The notes beneath the pieces are model-generated. The model was not told the origin of the DNA and ran no database searches. It was given only the letters and a program-made list of their open reading frames with translations. This document shows positions 34,316-43,893 of a stretch of 64,000 bases of DNA, in pieces (the stretch's first letter is position 1; every line of letters begins with the position of its first letter). Source of the stretch: Paenibacillus albiflavus (GTDB taxonomy: Bacteria > Bacillota > Bacilli > Paenibacillales > NBRC-103111). A program made the position numbers and the translations under genes. The stretch is from contig NZ_SKFG01000001.1 of NCBI RefSeq assembly GCF_004344915.1, positions 62,001 to 126,000 on the forward strand, read 5' to 3'.

Positions 34316-35395
34316 ATGCCTAAGATGGTCTACATGATGACTAATGGGGAATCGATGAATATGGTTCTTGCTTTTAACCGAGACTTAAATGGTTTACTAA
34401 CCTTTATGGGTTCTTTCCCCACATATGGCAGAGGTACTGGTACAAGGAAAATTTCACCTGTAACAGCAAACGATGGCATCGACCCCCTTGAGTCACAAGG
34501 ATCGCTGTCTTTATCCCGTGATGGCCGGTTCTTATTTGCAGTTAATGCAGGCAGTAATAGTATCAGCAGCTTCATCATTACCGACAGTGGAGGACTTGTT
34601 CTCGCCGATGTGAAGCCTTCGGAAGGTATTCAGCCTAACAGCGTAGATGTATTTGGTAACCTTCTTTATGTTTCAAATGCAGGTAATGCTTCCAATCATA
34701 TTGCATCCAATATTACTGGTTTTCGCATAGAAGATAATGGACGACTTACTCATATTCCGGGGTCCATCCATTATCTAAGTACGATGAATGCTCAACCAGC
34801 GCAGGTATTATTCACGCCAGATGGCAGTAAAATCGTTGTATCTGAGTTTACAACAGACCGTTTAAGTGTATTCCATGTACATAACAATGGTACTGTTACT
34901 GGACCAATCATTAACGGTTCTAATGGCACGAGACCGTTAGGTTCTTGTTTTCTATCTTCAGGAATCCTTTTAGTTACGGAGGTAGCTTCTAGCGCAGTGT
35001 CATCGTACTCTATGAGTAACAACGGGATACTGAGTGTTATCAGTGGCTCTGTTCAGAACGGCCAGCAGACAGCATGCTGGATTGCAATTACAAGGAATGA
35101 ACGTTTTGCATATACCTCGAATACCCTAAGTGGCACAATATCTACCTACCGTATAGATGATAACGGAAAGTTAACGGTGCTCAGGCATATTACAAGTACA
35201 CCAGTTGGCGCACCTACAGGTATACCAATAGATTCTGGAGTCAGTAAAGATGGTCGCAATTTTTACACCCTAAACGGTAATCAGGGCACAATTTCCGTAT
35301 TTAGTATCCAGGATGATGGTAATCTAGTTAGCTTGCAAGTCGCTGCTTCGAGCCAATATCCATATTTTGGATCACAAGGTTTAGCTGTTCTATGA
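34316..35395 (+). CDS. lactonase/YncE-like seven-bladed beta-propeller protein
   Basis: 359 residues of repeating propeller strands ('SLSRDGRFLFAVNAGSNSISSF', 'VLFTPDGSKIVVSEFTTDRLSVF', 'ITRNERFAYTSNTLSGTISTY', 'VSKDGRNFYTLNGNQGTISVF'), matching the 6-phosphogluconolactonase-like/YncE superfamily. No signal peptide is visible. Such proteins are common, and catalytic activity cannot be assumed; within this island a structural or binding role is possible. AAAGGAGG lies seven bases before ATG. A rightward stem-loop precedes it and a shared bidirectional one follows. Confidence 0.8.
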   Translation: MPKMVYMMTNGESMNMVLAFNRDLNGLLTFMGSFPTYGRGTGTRKISPVTANDGIDPLESQGSLSLSRDGRFLFAVNAGSNSISSFIITDSGGLVLADVKPSEGIQPNSVDVFGNLLYVSNAGNASNHIASNITGFRIEDNGRLTHIPGSIHYLSTMNAQPAQVLFTPDGSKIVVSEFTTDRLSVFHVHNNGTVTGPIINGSNGTRPLGSCFLSSGILLVTEVASSAVSSYSMSNNGILSVISGSVQNGQQTACWIAITRNERFAYTSNTLSGTISTYRIDDNGKLTVLRHITSTPVGAPTGIPIDSGVSKDGRNFYTLNGNQGTISVFSIQDDGNLVSLQVAASSQYPYFGSQGLAVL

Positions 35396-35422
35396 TTTTC
35401 CCGATACTTTCAAAACACCAAA

Positions 35423-35455
35423 GAACCAACCAGAGAATTACTTCTTGGTTGGTTC
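35423..35455. terminator. shared terminator between convergent genes
   Basis: GAACCAACCA (35423-35432) pairs with TGGTTGGTTC (35446-35455), between the propeller gene (+) and a glycosyltransferase gene (-). Tails are modest on both sides. Confidence 0.6.
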
Positions 35456-35468
35456 CATTTCTTCTGAT

Positions 35469-36551
35469 TTAACTGTTTCGTTCAGCAAACAGTTTCTGGA
35501 AATACTCTTTATTATACAGCATGCTTGGATGCGTAGGATGATAGGATAGTGCGATCTCATTATGTTCATTCGCCTTCTCATGATGCCCTAGTCGATCATA
35601 ACAAAGGCATAGCTGCACATGCGGCAACCACGTATAAAAATGCGGATTATTCATGCCCATATTACGGCTATCCGGCTTGTAGTTTGTTGCTTCTGTATAC
35701 CAGTATATCGCGGTTTGATAGTGATTTTGCTCTAAAAAATGGCTTCCCATCGTACAACAAAATTCAGCTCTCGGCTTATCGTACAACAAAGTCAGGCATA
35801 TGGATTGTACCAGCTTATCTTTGTTGCCCAGCTTTGCATAGCATTCCCCCATCTTCATGCACGCTTGAATATTGTCCTCTATCCACCCTTGCTTGCCATC
35901 CAGAAATTTTTCGTAATACTGGATTGCCTTGTTATAGTGAGCATGATCGCGCAGTTCATTGGCAAAATAGTATAAATCCCTTGGTGTAAACGTCTTATCC
36001 TCTTGCTCTCGTTTGGTATAAATCTGCAAGTTGCGGTCGGTATACACTTTATCTTTACTGTGCGTAATGCCAATCTCACTGCTCTGTATATTCCCGTAGA
36101 CAGCCAAGTATTCATGTACAGCACCAATCCATTGGAAGTAGCAGTCTCTTCGGACCAGACGGTTTCGCTTTAAGCTGGAAGTCACATTGCCCGCCTCGTC
36201 GAAGCCGAGATAATAATGCATGGTCACGCTATCCACATGAAGAGATAGCTTTTTCTTTAGTTGGATAAACAACAGCCGATCCTTCTCCTTAATGAAATCA
36301 TCCGCGTCGAGCCATAATATATATTTTTTCGTTGCTTTGCTAAATGCATAATTGCGGGAGGCTGCGAAATCATCAATCCACTCGAAATCAAAAATTCGGT
36401 CTGTAAATTGCGCTGCAATGTCCTTCGTTCGATCCGTTGAGCCTGTATCCACTATGTTAATTTCGTCGGCGATTCCCTTAACGGATGACAAACATCTCGC
36501 AAGTGATTCTTCTTCATTCTTAACGATCATACATAAACTAATCGTGATCAA
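35469..36551 (-). CDS. family 2 glycosyltransferase with TPR-like C-terminal half
   Basis: About 360 residues. The N-terminal GT2 (GT-A) domain shows 'SLCMIVKNEEESLARCLSSV', 'IVDTGSTDRTKDIA' and the DxD motif in 'WLDADDFI'. The C-terminal half consists of TPR-like helical pairs ('AIQYYEKFLDGKQGW', 'CMKMGECYAKLGNKDK', 'AIYWYTEATNYKP'). This arrangement is known in SunS-like and other spore or peptide GT2 enzymes. I choose a TTG start at 36551, because it overlaps the upstream stop as TTGA and follows GGGGGG by eight bases. Confidence 0.85.
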   Translation of the reverse strand: MITISLCMIVKNEEESLARCLSSVKGIADEINIVDTGSTDRTKDIAAQFTDRIFDFEWIDDFAASRNYAFSKATKKYILWLDADDFIKEKDRLLFIQLKKKLSLHVDSVTMHYYLGFDEAGNVTSSLKRNRLVRRDCYFQWIGAVHEYLAVYGNIQSSEIGITHSKDKVYTDRNLQIYTKREQEDKTFTPRDLYYFANELRDHAHYNKAIQYYEKFLDGKQGWIEDNIQACMKMGECYAKLGNKDKLVQSICLTLLYDKPRAEFCCTMGSHFLEQNHYQTAIYWYTEATNYKPDSRNMGMNNPHFYTWLPHVQLCLCYDRLGHHEKANEHNEIALSYHPTHPSMLYNKEYFQKLFAERNS

Positions 36552-37699
36552 TGTGTCTGCCCCCCCATCAAGCATGTCGGAATTTGAAATCCAGCATCTT
36601 TTCTATATAAGAAGGTATCACCCTGCAAAGCGATCTTATCTTGGTTCCCCTCAATCGTAAATTTCAAGCTGCAGAGCTTTTTCATGAGTTTGCTGGTAAA
36701 CACCTGACCCTGTTCGAGCCAAATGACATACGACCCTATTGCTTGAGTGAACGCATAGCGGTAAGGAGCTTCCTCATCTTCCTGTATGGGAAATCTAAAT
36801 ACATGAGGCGTATAGTTACTGGCAATCTCGACCGTCTTGTCAGTCGAACCCAAATCAACAATAATAATTTCATCTACCTCGTCCAGAATCGATTCCAAAG
36901 ATCGACTAAGTGTCAACTCGGCATCTTGTGTAACCATGCACAGGCTAACCTTTGGTAGTTCCTTATAAATAAGCTGATGAATGTCATTCCCCCACTTCTC
37001 CCATGCTCTGTGGCTATTTTGCAATAACAAGATGCCCAGACTGGTTTCCTGCAAATGTTTCATCGTCGCATGACCAATATGGTGAATAAAGGAATCATGG
37101 ACCACTCTTAGCAAATATCCGCTGCGTAAAGCGCGTAAGCAAAGATCATCGTCCTCGTAGTTGCCCAAACCAAACGTTTCGTCAAAAAGTCCAATATCAT
37201 CCAACACAGAGCGTTTCGTTAATAAACAAAACCCAACCAAACGCCTTACATCCATATAACAACCTGCGTTCTCTTCACAGTGGCGCCGTGCGAACGAGTC
37301 TATTCCGCTCACATCGGTATAAGGTATTGGAATTTGCTGATGGCCGCTCGAATAATTCGTAACAGGGCCAACCATTCCCACTCTTTCATCTTCATACAGA
37401 ACACTCAGCATATTGTCCAGCCAATGTTCCGTTACGATCGTATCGTTATTTAGAAAAAGAATGGTCTCTCCCTTTGATAATTCAATCCCCTGGTTGCAAC
37501 CTTTGGCAAAGCCAAGATTTTCGTTATTGGCATGAACGATTACATCGGGCTGTGTGTTTAAAAAAGCAACCGTACCGTCCGTCGATCCATTATCGATAAC
37601 AATAAGTTCATAATCCTGGGTATGTTCACGAATGCTTAGCAAACACTTATTAGTTAATGGAAGCTGGTTATTGGTCAATATTATGATGCTGGTTGTCAC
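36548..37699 (-). CDS. family 2 glycosyltransferase with a degenerate second GT2 domain
   Basis: 383 residues. Residues 1-235 are a complete GT2 domain of the rhamnosyltransferase-like type: 'IIILTNNQLPLTNKCLLSI', 'VIDNGSTDGTVAFL', 'LFLNNDTIV' (NND as the metal motif), 'GFCLLTKRSVLDDIGLFDE', 'YEDDDLCLRALRSGY'. From about residue 248 a second GT2-like start follows ('PKVSLCMVTQDAELTLSRSLESILDEVDEIIIVDLGSTDKT'), which aligns with the N-terminus of the next gene's product, but its DxD position reads LEQ. The second domain is short and probably non-catalytic. Confidence 0.82.
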   Translation of the reverse strand: MTTSIIILTNNQLPLTNKCLLSIREHTQDYELIVIDNGSTDGTVAFLNTQPDVIVHANNENLGFAKGCNQGIELSKGETILFLNNDTIVTEHWLDNMLSVLYEDERVGMVGPVTNYSSGHQQIPIPYTDVSGIDSFARRHCEENAGCYMDVRRLVGFCLLTKRSVLDDIGLFDETFGLGNYEDDDLCLRALRSGYLLRVVHDSFIHHIGHATMKHLQETSLGILLLQNSHRAWEKWGNDIHQLIYKELPKVSLCMVTQDAELTLSRSLESILDEVDEIIIVDLGSTDKTVEIASNYTPHVFRFPIQEDEEAPYRYAFTQAIGSYVIWLEQGQVFTSKLMKKLCSLKFTIEGNQDKIALQGDTFLYRKDAGFQIPTCLMGGQTH

Positions 37700-37963
37700 T
37701 ACATCACCTCTTTATTAGTAGGCTCCAAGCTGCATGGATAATGATTGCACGTACTATTAGAGGTATATGCTGGTAGTTGATATTGTGTAACCTATTTTGG
37801 AGATCAAGGATTCATATTGGGTATTTTACGTGTGGATTCCCCTAAAATTTACTCTGGCGCTTTACCACAAAAAAGTGTATGATGGGAACTTGTCAGTACA
37901 CTTTTCGTAGATAAACAGATTTAATTTCATACTTTTCAACATTTGCAAAAGGGGTTCTTCATC
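37700..37963. other. intergenic region between divergent genes
   Basis: Leftward CATATACCT with ACAC about 15-17 bp upstream (near 37760-37790) is a weak SigK-like candidate for the GT2 pair. Nothing else is seen. Confidence 0.3.
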
Positions 37964-39358
37964 ATGACTAGACATAAATTAGGATTTTGGCTTCTGACAG
38001 CTCTTGTGGTCGGCAATATGGTCGGTTCCGGGATCTTCATGCTGCCTCGATCTCTTTCGGAAGCGGCAAGTCCTGCCGGCGTCATTCTCGCTTGGACTGC
38101 AACTGGACTCGGCGTACTTACACTAGCGTTAGTCTTCGGCAGCTTGACTGTCCGTAAACCTGAACTTAGCGGAGGTCCCCAAATCTATGCCAAGGAGCTG
38201 TTTCGTGAAGGCTCCAATAGATCCCTATTAACTGGCTTTATGGCTACTTGGGGATATTGGATCGGTAATATCGCAGGTTTTGTGGCGGTGATCACGACCT
38301 TCGCGAGCTACCTATCCGCTTTTTTTCCGGTCCTTACTAGTGACAAGGAATGGTTCAAATTGGGAAGTATCACGATACAAGCCGGCAATGTACTAACGTT
38401 TCTCGTTTGCTCAATACTGCTGTGGGGGACGCATGCCATCTGTCTCAAGGGTATGAAAGGTGCAAGTTTGTTAAACCTCATTGCCACCACGACCAAAGTC
38501 ATTGGCTTTGCTCTTTTTATCATAATTGCCCTGTTTGCGTTCCAAAAGAGCAACATCGGACCATTTCTGGCTCCGCGTACAAATGACAGCGGCCAGACAC
38601 TCGGTTTACTATCTCAGGTTAATGCTGCTGCGATTGCAACGCTGTGGGCTTTCATCGGCGTGGAATCCGCCATGGTATTTGCCTCGCGTGCCCGCCGCAA
38701 GCAGGATATCCGCCGTGCGACAATTGCAGGGCTGCTAATTGCCATCGTACTTTATGTCGGCATCAGCGTCTTGACGATGGGGTTGCTTACACAAAACCAA
38801 TTGATAGCTTCCCAAAACCCGCTGGTGGACGGCATATCTAGTGTGCTTGGCCCAGTCGCTGGTAAACTGCTCGCCGGTCTTGGCTTAGTCAGTCTGCTCG
38901 GCTCCACAATCGGCTGGGTGCTTCTAAGCAGCGAGGTACCGTTCCAGGCAGCCAAGCTGGGTGTGTTCCTGCCGTCTTTTAGCAAAGAAAATAACAAGGG
39001 AATGCCTAAGAAATCACTTTGGGTCTCCAACACAATCGGTCAGATATTGCTGTTCTCCACGATCTCTGGCTCCATCTCGGTTGCGTTTGATTTTATCATC
39101 TACATCGCTACGCTCGCCTATTTGCTGCCTTACCTGATCGCATCGATATATCACCTCAAGCTAACCTGGACCGGTGAAACTTACTCACTGCGTAAAGAAC
39201 GTGTGACCGAAGGAATAATAGCGGCTCTGGCAGCTATTTACTCACTGTGGGTCATTGTAGCAGGCACGGCGAACCTCAAGACATTTCTGCTTGGTGTTGC
39301 GTTGATTGCGAGCGGCATTCTATTCTATCCGCTTCTGCTGCGCTATCGGAAATTGTAG
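37964..39358 (+). CDS. APC-family basic amino acid/polyamine antiporter
   Basis: 464 residues with 12 hydrophobic segments. 'LGFWLLTALVVGNMVGSGIFMLPRSLSEAASPAGVILAW' is the typical APC first-helix motif, and the whole resembles ArcD/AdiC/LysP-related arginine-ornithine or polyamine antiporters. No arc genes are adjacent. The start at 37964 follows AAAGGGG by six bases. GC content appears higher than that of the neighbouring spore-surface genes, so it may be an unrelated insertion in the island. It ends with a good terminator. Confidence 0.85.
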   Translation: MTRHKLGFWLLTALVVGNMVGSGIFMLPRSLSEAASPAGVILAWTATGLGVLTLALVFGSLTVRKPELSGGPQIYAKELFREGSNRSLLTGFMATWGYWIGNIAGFVAVITTFASYLSAFFPVLTSDKEWFKLGSITIQAGNVLTFLVCSILLWGTHAICLKGMKGASLLNLIATTTKVIGFALFIIIALFAFQKSNIGPFLAPRTNDSGQTLGLLSQVNAAAIATLWAFIGVESAMVFASRARRKQDIRRATIAGLLIAIVLYVGISVLTMGLLTQNQLIASQNPLVDGISSVLGPVAGKLLAGLGLVSLLGSTIGWVLLSSEVPFQAAKLGVFLPSFSKENNKGMPKKSLWVSNTIGQILLFSTISGSISVAFDFIIYIATLAYLLPYLIASIYHLKLTWTGETYSLRKERVTEGIIAALAAIYSLWVIVAGTANLKTFLLGVALIASGILFYPLLLRYRKL

Positions 39359-39380
39359 TTAATAACAATATGGAATGCTG

Positions 39381-39414
39381 AAAAGGCGATCATCATCAGA
39401 TGGACGCCTTTTTT
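39381..39414 (+). terminator. terminator of the APC transporter gene
   Basis: AAAAGGCG (39381-39388) pairs with CGCCTTTT, followed by more T. Confidence 0.75.
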
Positions 39415-39506
39415 GGGGTTCAAACCTCATCCCGAATGTTGAAAAATTGTAGCATCACAGAAATTTGGACGTATCCTATACTAACGATTTTAGAAAGGAG
39501 TTAAAA

Positions 39507-40100
39507 ATGAACATAAACGAAAATAATCCTCCATTACAAATTAGTCAATTGTATGGATTCATTGATCAGGTAGATGGTTGGTTGACCGGCTATGAACAAT
39601 CAGCACTTCTGCATTTACCGGCTTTAGTTGATCATTTAGATGGGGAAATCATTGAGATTGGTTCGTTTAAAGGAAAAAGCACAGCAGCCCTTGGTCTCGG
39701 GAGTAAGTGGATTAGTAATCAAAAACGTTCGATCTATGCTATTGATCCTTTTATTCCAAGTACTGAATATGGAGAATACTATAATGATTTTCAAAAAAAT
39801 ATACTAGGATTTCAACTTGAGAATTATGTCGTTATCATAAAAAAATATAGTCATGAAGCACTCCTTGAATGCCCTAAGCGTATTTCAGCTCTATTTATTG
39901 ATGGAAATCACAACTATTTAGACGTAAAGAGAGATATAGAACTTTATTCGCCAAGAGTTGTTGCCGGTGGAATGATTGCATTTCATGACTACAATGTTTA
40001 TCACGGTGTCCAAAGAGCAGTTGATGAACTTTGTGTGAGTAAAGAATATGTATATGTTTGTGATTACGACAGTTTGCGTCTCATTCGTAAATTAAACTAG
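39507..40100 (+). CDS. class I SAM-dependent methyltransferase (Methyltransf_24 type)
   Basis: 197 residues. SAM-binding motif I is 'GEIIEIGSFKGKSTAALGLG', followed by 'IYAIDPFIPS' (acidic ribose ligand) and 'ISALFIDGNHNYLDVKRDIELYSPRVVAGGMIAFHDY', the pattern of the Methyltransf_24/TylF-like group that often methylates sugars. Methylation of a spore-surface glycan (as in the B. anthracis anthrose-containing oligosaccharide) is an inference from neighbours. The start at 39507 follows AAAGGAG by eight bases; an earlier in-frame start would add 14 residues. Confidence 0.8.
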   Translation: MNINENNPPLQISQLYGFIDQVDGWLTGYEQSALLHLPALVDHLDGEIIEIGSFKGKSTAALGLGSKWISNQKRSIYAIDPFIPSTEYGEYYNDFQKNILGFQLENYVVIIKKYSHEALLECPKRISALFIDGNHNYLDVKRDIELYSPRVVAGGMIAFHDYNVYHGVQRAVDELCVSKEYVYVCDYDSLRLIRKLN

Positions 40101-40117
40101 ACTTCATAATATAATAC

Positions 40118-40158
40118 AAACCCTCAATTCTTTATTAATAAGAAATTGAGGGTTTTTC
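40118..40158. terminator. terminator between methyltransferase and convergent GT2 genes
   Basis: AAACCCTCAATT (40118-40129) pairs with AATTGAGGGTTT (40144-40155), then TTC. Strong rightward; usable leftward. Confidence 0.75.
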
Positions 40159-40171
40159 AATTCTGAGGGAT

Positions 40172-41701
40172 TCATGGCAATACAACTATTTTGTCACTGC
40201 AAGAAGAGCATAGGTTGGCATACTCAATACACCTTTCTAAGGAATCATCCGATTCCATTGGCCACCACCTGATCGCCCCCACCCGCGACTTTGATGCAAA
40301 GGTTTCGACTTCTGCTGGAACATTGCCTACAACCACGACTTCAAACTCTTGAAAGCCCGTTTCTATTCCCTTTTGAAGCGTCTTTAGTAATTCAGTATGC
40401 TCTTCTTTAGAAGAGGAATAAGGAATCGGAAAGAGAATCGATTTTTTTGAAAAGTCTTCGCAATTCACATGAGCGGATTTCCGTGCTGGATGATCTGTTG
40501 TTGTCTCCCATACACGACTATCTTCTACACTTTCAGGTAGATCCAATTCTATCAATCTTTCCTGTATTTTCTGATGATAATAACTTTCTAGTTCATTGAC
40601 GAGGATTTGTATCTGCTGATTTCTATGAAAAGTAGAGTTATCCCCATCTTCATTTCGATATTGGATATAAAGTAAATGAGGAATCAATACAAATTTCGTG
40701 GAAAGAAAAGTCCGCATGAGTATATCGTAGTCGTCTGAAACCAATAGTTCCTCACGATGACCTCCGATCAGATGATAACATTCCCTCGTCCATGCACGAG
40801 GATGATTCGGTAACCCTACCAAATGACGAATGGTAACCCCGTTAATTGTAGTTTGTTTCAACACATTTTGCCATCGATTCATTGCATGGATCCATACACG
40901 GTAATACACACTGTATCCAAAGCCGCAATCCCAACCATACCATTGAGCATAATTGTTCTCTGCATATACCTCTACGTTCTCCCCATAAGCAAAACCACAC
41001 TCAGGATGCTGCCTAAATGCCTGGACAATCTTCTCGAGACAGTCAGGGGTTAACTCATCATCATGATCTAACTCGACCAATATTTCCCCTGTGCATAAAC
41101 CTGCTGCATACCGTTTGGTTGCTCCAATGTAACCATTGCGAGAATCTTGGCGATACCTTCTTACCCGAGGATCTTTTAAAGGAAGTAAGTATTTGCCATA
41201 GGTTACATCCTTATCACCGGAGTCATCAACAATCACCCATTCCCAATTAGAGTACGTTTGATTCAAAAGAGAATTATAAGGTCGCTGTATTTTTTTATTA
41301 GATTTAAAGCTAGCTGTGAATACAGATATTAGAGGAGTGTCCGAAGAAAATCTAGTTAAAGGTATAGCTTTGTTGTCAGGTAGTGGATCTGTACTGCTCA
41401 GCCAACAAAAAAATAATTTATCAGGTTGTATTTCTTCCGGAGAATTATAATGTAACCATCGTTTTCTTTCGTGATAAGGTAATGAATTCAACGTATGAAA
41501 TTCCTCAAGCTCAGTTCCCAATGATAGATAGACACGGGGGTTTTTAGGTTTTATTTTCACCAATGAATCGTTAGCTTTATATATTTTCAATGTAATACCA
41601 GATTCACCCAGTCTAATGAGCATGTCTTCCCATCCATCCCATGATTTCATTCCAGAAATAAATAGATGAGCTGTCAATAGTGGAGTATGATTCGATAACA
41701 T
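40172..41701 (-). CDS. family 2 glycosyltransferase with N- and C-terminal extensions
   Basis: 509 residues from the chosen start. An N-terminal region of about 120 residues is not recognised; the central GT2 domain (roughly 125-330) has 'PLISVFTASFKSNKKIQRPYNSLLNQTYSNWEWVIVDDSGD' and the metal motif DHDD in 'LVELDHDDELTP'. A C-terminal part resembles the start of another Rossmann-like domain ('ILFPIPYSSSKEE…FEVVVVGN') and stops abruptly at '…DKIVVLP'. The start at 41701 is preferred because AGGTGG lies six bases upstream and a SigK-like -10 element would otherwise overlap the leader of the ATG at 41734. Confidence 0.8.
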   Translation of the reverse strand: MLSNHTPLLTAHLFISGMKSWDGWEDMLIRLGESGITLKIYKANDSLVKIKPKNPRVYLSLGTELEEFHTLNSLPYHERKRWLHYNSPEEIQPDKLFFCWLSSTDPLPDNKAIPLTRFSSDTPLISVFTASFKSNKKIQRPYNSLLNQTYSNWEWVIVDDSGDKDVTYGKYLLPLKDPRVRRYRQDSRNGYIGATKRYAAGLCTGEILVELDHDDELTPDCLEKIVQAFRQHPECGFAYGENVEVYAENNYAQWYGWDCGFGYSVYYRVWIHAMNRWQNVLKQTTINGVTIRHLVGLPNHPRAWTRECYHLIGGHREELLVSDDYDILMRTFLSTKFVLIPHLLYIQYRNEDGDNSTFHRNQQIQILVNELESYYHQKIQERLIELDLPESVEDSRVWETTTDHPARKSAHVNCEDFSKKSILFPIPYSSSKEEHTELLKTLQKGIETGFQEFEVVVVGNVPAEVETFASKSRVGAIRWWPMESDDSLERCIEYANLCSSCSDKIVVLP

Positions 41702-41742
41702 ATTCTTCCACCTCTTCATAGTTTTCTGTTCCATTTCTTCTT

Positions 41743-41769
41743 TATGTTATGAAAGAAAGAGCACATTGT
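41743..41769 (-). promoter_or_regulatory. SigK-like promoter of the GT2 gene
   Basis: -10 CATAACATA (complement of 41743-41751), exact match to CATANNNTA, with AC at the complement of 41768-41769, 16 bp upstream. Confidence 0.6.
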
Positions 41770-41822
41770 TTAGACTAATGTCTGCCTATCCCCATCATTT
41801 TATTGCAATTTCAGGTATATGC

Positions 41823-41855
41823 CTTTACTCATTTATAGCTTTAATCATACGATAC
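41823..41855 (+). promoter_or_regulatory. SigK-like promoter of the 62-residue protein gene
   Basis: -10 CATACGATA (41847-41855) with AC 17 bp upstream inside the block CCTTTACTCATTTATAG (41823-41839). The same block at the same spacing precedes the collagen-like gene. Confidence 0.6.
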
Positions 41856-41883
41856 ATAAGTTTAAGAGAAGGAGGTTAGAAAA

Positions 41884-42072
41884 ATGACTCCTAGAGATGA
41901 TCAATCCAAAAAGGTAAGTATAAAATTAAGGATTAGCGATTGTGGTTGCAAGCGTAGAAAACGTAAATGTAAGCGTAAGCGTAGAAGATGTAATTGCAAT
42001 GTGAAGCAAAAAGTTAATGTAACGCAAAAAGTTAATGTGAAAGTTAAAGGTTCAAGTACCTCTGTGAATTAA
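41884..42072 (+). CDS. 62-residue Cys/Arg/Lys-rich protein sharing the collagen-like protein's N-terminal segment
   Basis: 62 residues: an acidic/basic start, a Cys-rich strongly basic middle (CGCKRRKRKCKRKRRRCNCN), and then '[18 protein letters not shown]', which is almost identical to residues 21-38 of the collagen-like protein encoded 230 bp downstream. It ends soon after (SSTSVN) without any Gly-X-Y repeat. AAGGAGG lies upstream of the ATG, and promoter plus leader are near-duplicates of those of the collagen-like gene. A spore-surface anchoring or cross-linking role is an inference; a truncated tandem copy is the alternative. Confidence 0.7.
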   Translation: MTPRDDQSKKVSIKLRISDCGCKRRKRKCKRKRRRCNCNVKQKVNVTQKVNVKVKGSSTSVN

Positions 42073-42093
42073 ACAAGCGAAATGCGCATCAAT

Positions 42094-42140
42094 AGAAATG
42101 GTGGTATAGAGGGTTATTCCTGTATCGCCATTTCTTTTTT
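42094..42140 (+). terminator. terminator of the 62-residue protein gene
   Basis: AGAAATGG (42094-42101) pairs with CCATTTCT (42128-42135), followed by TTTTT; internal TATA and AGG/CCT pairs extend the stem. Confidence 0.7.
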
Positions 42141-42244
42141 ATTCGGGTTTTCATCTCTATGGGACATCCCCTTTCTGAATTAATATAATATCTATATCAA
42201 AAAGAGGGCCAATCCATCATTTATGTTGCTAGGTTAGGTAAATA

Positions 42245-42277
42245 CCTTTACTCATTTATAGTTACTTTCATACCATA
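42245..42277 (+). promoter_or_regulatory. SigK-like promoter of the collagen-like gene
   Basis: -10 CATACCATA (42269-42277), exact CATANNNTA, AC 17 bp upstream within CCTTTACTCATTTATAG (42245-42261). Confidence 0.6.
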
Positions 42278-42302
42278 CATAAGTATAAAAGAAGGAGGTT
42301 AG

Positions 42303-43655
<1,353 letters not shown>

Positions 43656-43692
43656 CGGGTAACCCCAACTACACGAGAATACGATAAGCGGT

Positions 43693-43735
43693 AAAGTGGC
43701 ATGAAAGGTGACTTTTATGCCACTTTGTCCCTTTC
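43693..43735 (+). terminator. terminator of the collagen-like gene
   Basis: AAAGTGGCAT (43693-43702) pairs with ATGCCACTTT (43717-43726), followed by GTCCCTTTC. Confidence 0.7.
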
Positions 43736-43792
43736 AGGAGTAAAAAATAATGCTCGTTCTATCGTACAGGGTGGGGTGGCGAACGTACAAAA

Positions 43793-43880
43793 CAAAAAAC
43801 CACCAAGATCTTGAACTGCACCCCATTGTTAGTCACTCTCTAACTATTGGGCACACAGTTCATTTGATAGGTGGTCTATT
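43793..43880 (-). terminator. 88-bp palindrome resembling paired IS3-family ends; terminator of the WbsX-like gene
   Basis: Nested inverted repeats: ACCACC/GGTGGT outside, TGAACTG (from 43812) with CAGTTCA (to 43862) inside, and CCCCATTGTTAG with CTAACTATTGGG around a 7-bp centre. Leftward it ends in GGTGGTTTTTTG, so it can stop the 43894 gene. The inner arms resemble the TGtACTGCACCC-type ends of IS150-like elements brought together without a transposase. Confidence 0.55.
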
Positions 43881-43893
43881 TCTCAACTCATCA

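Noticed and set aside
43793-43880. Intact insertion sequence
   Set aside because: No transposase frame; the two IS-like ends are only 7 bp apart.
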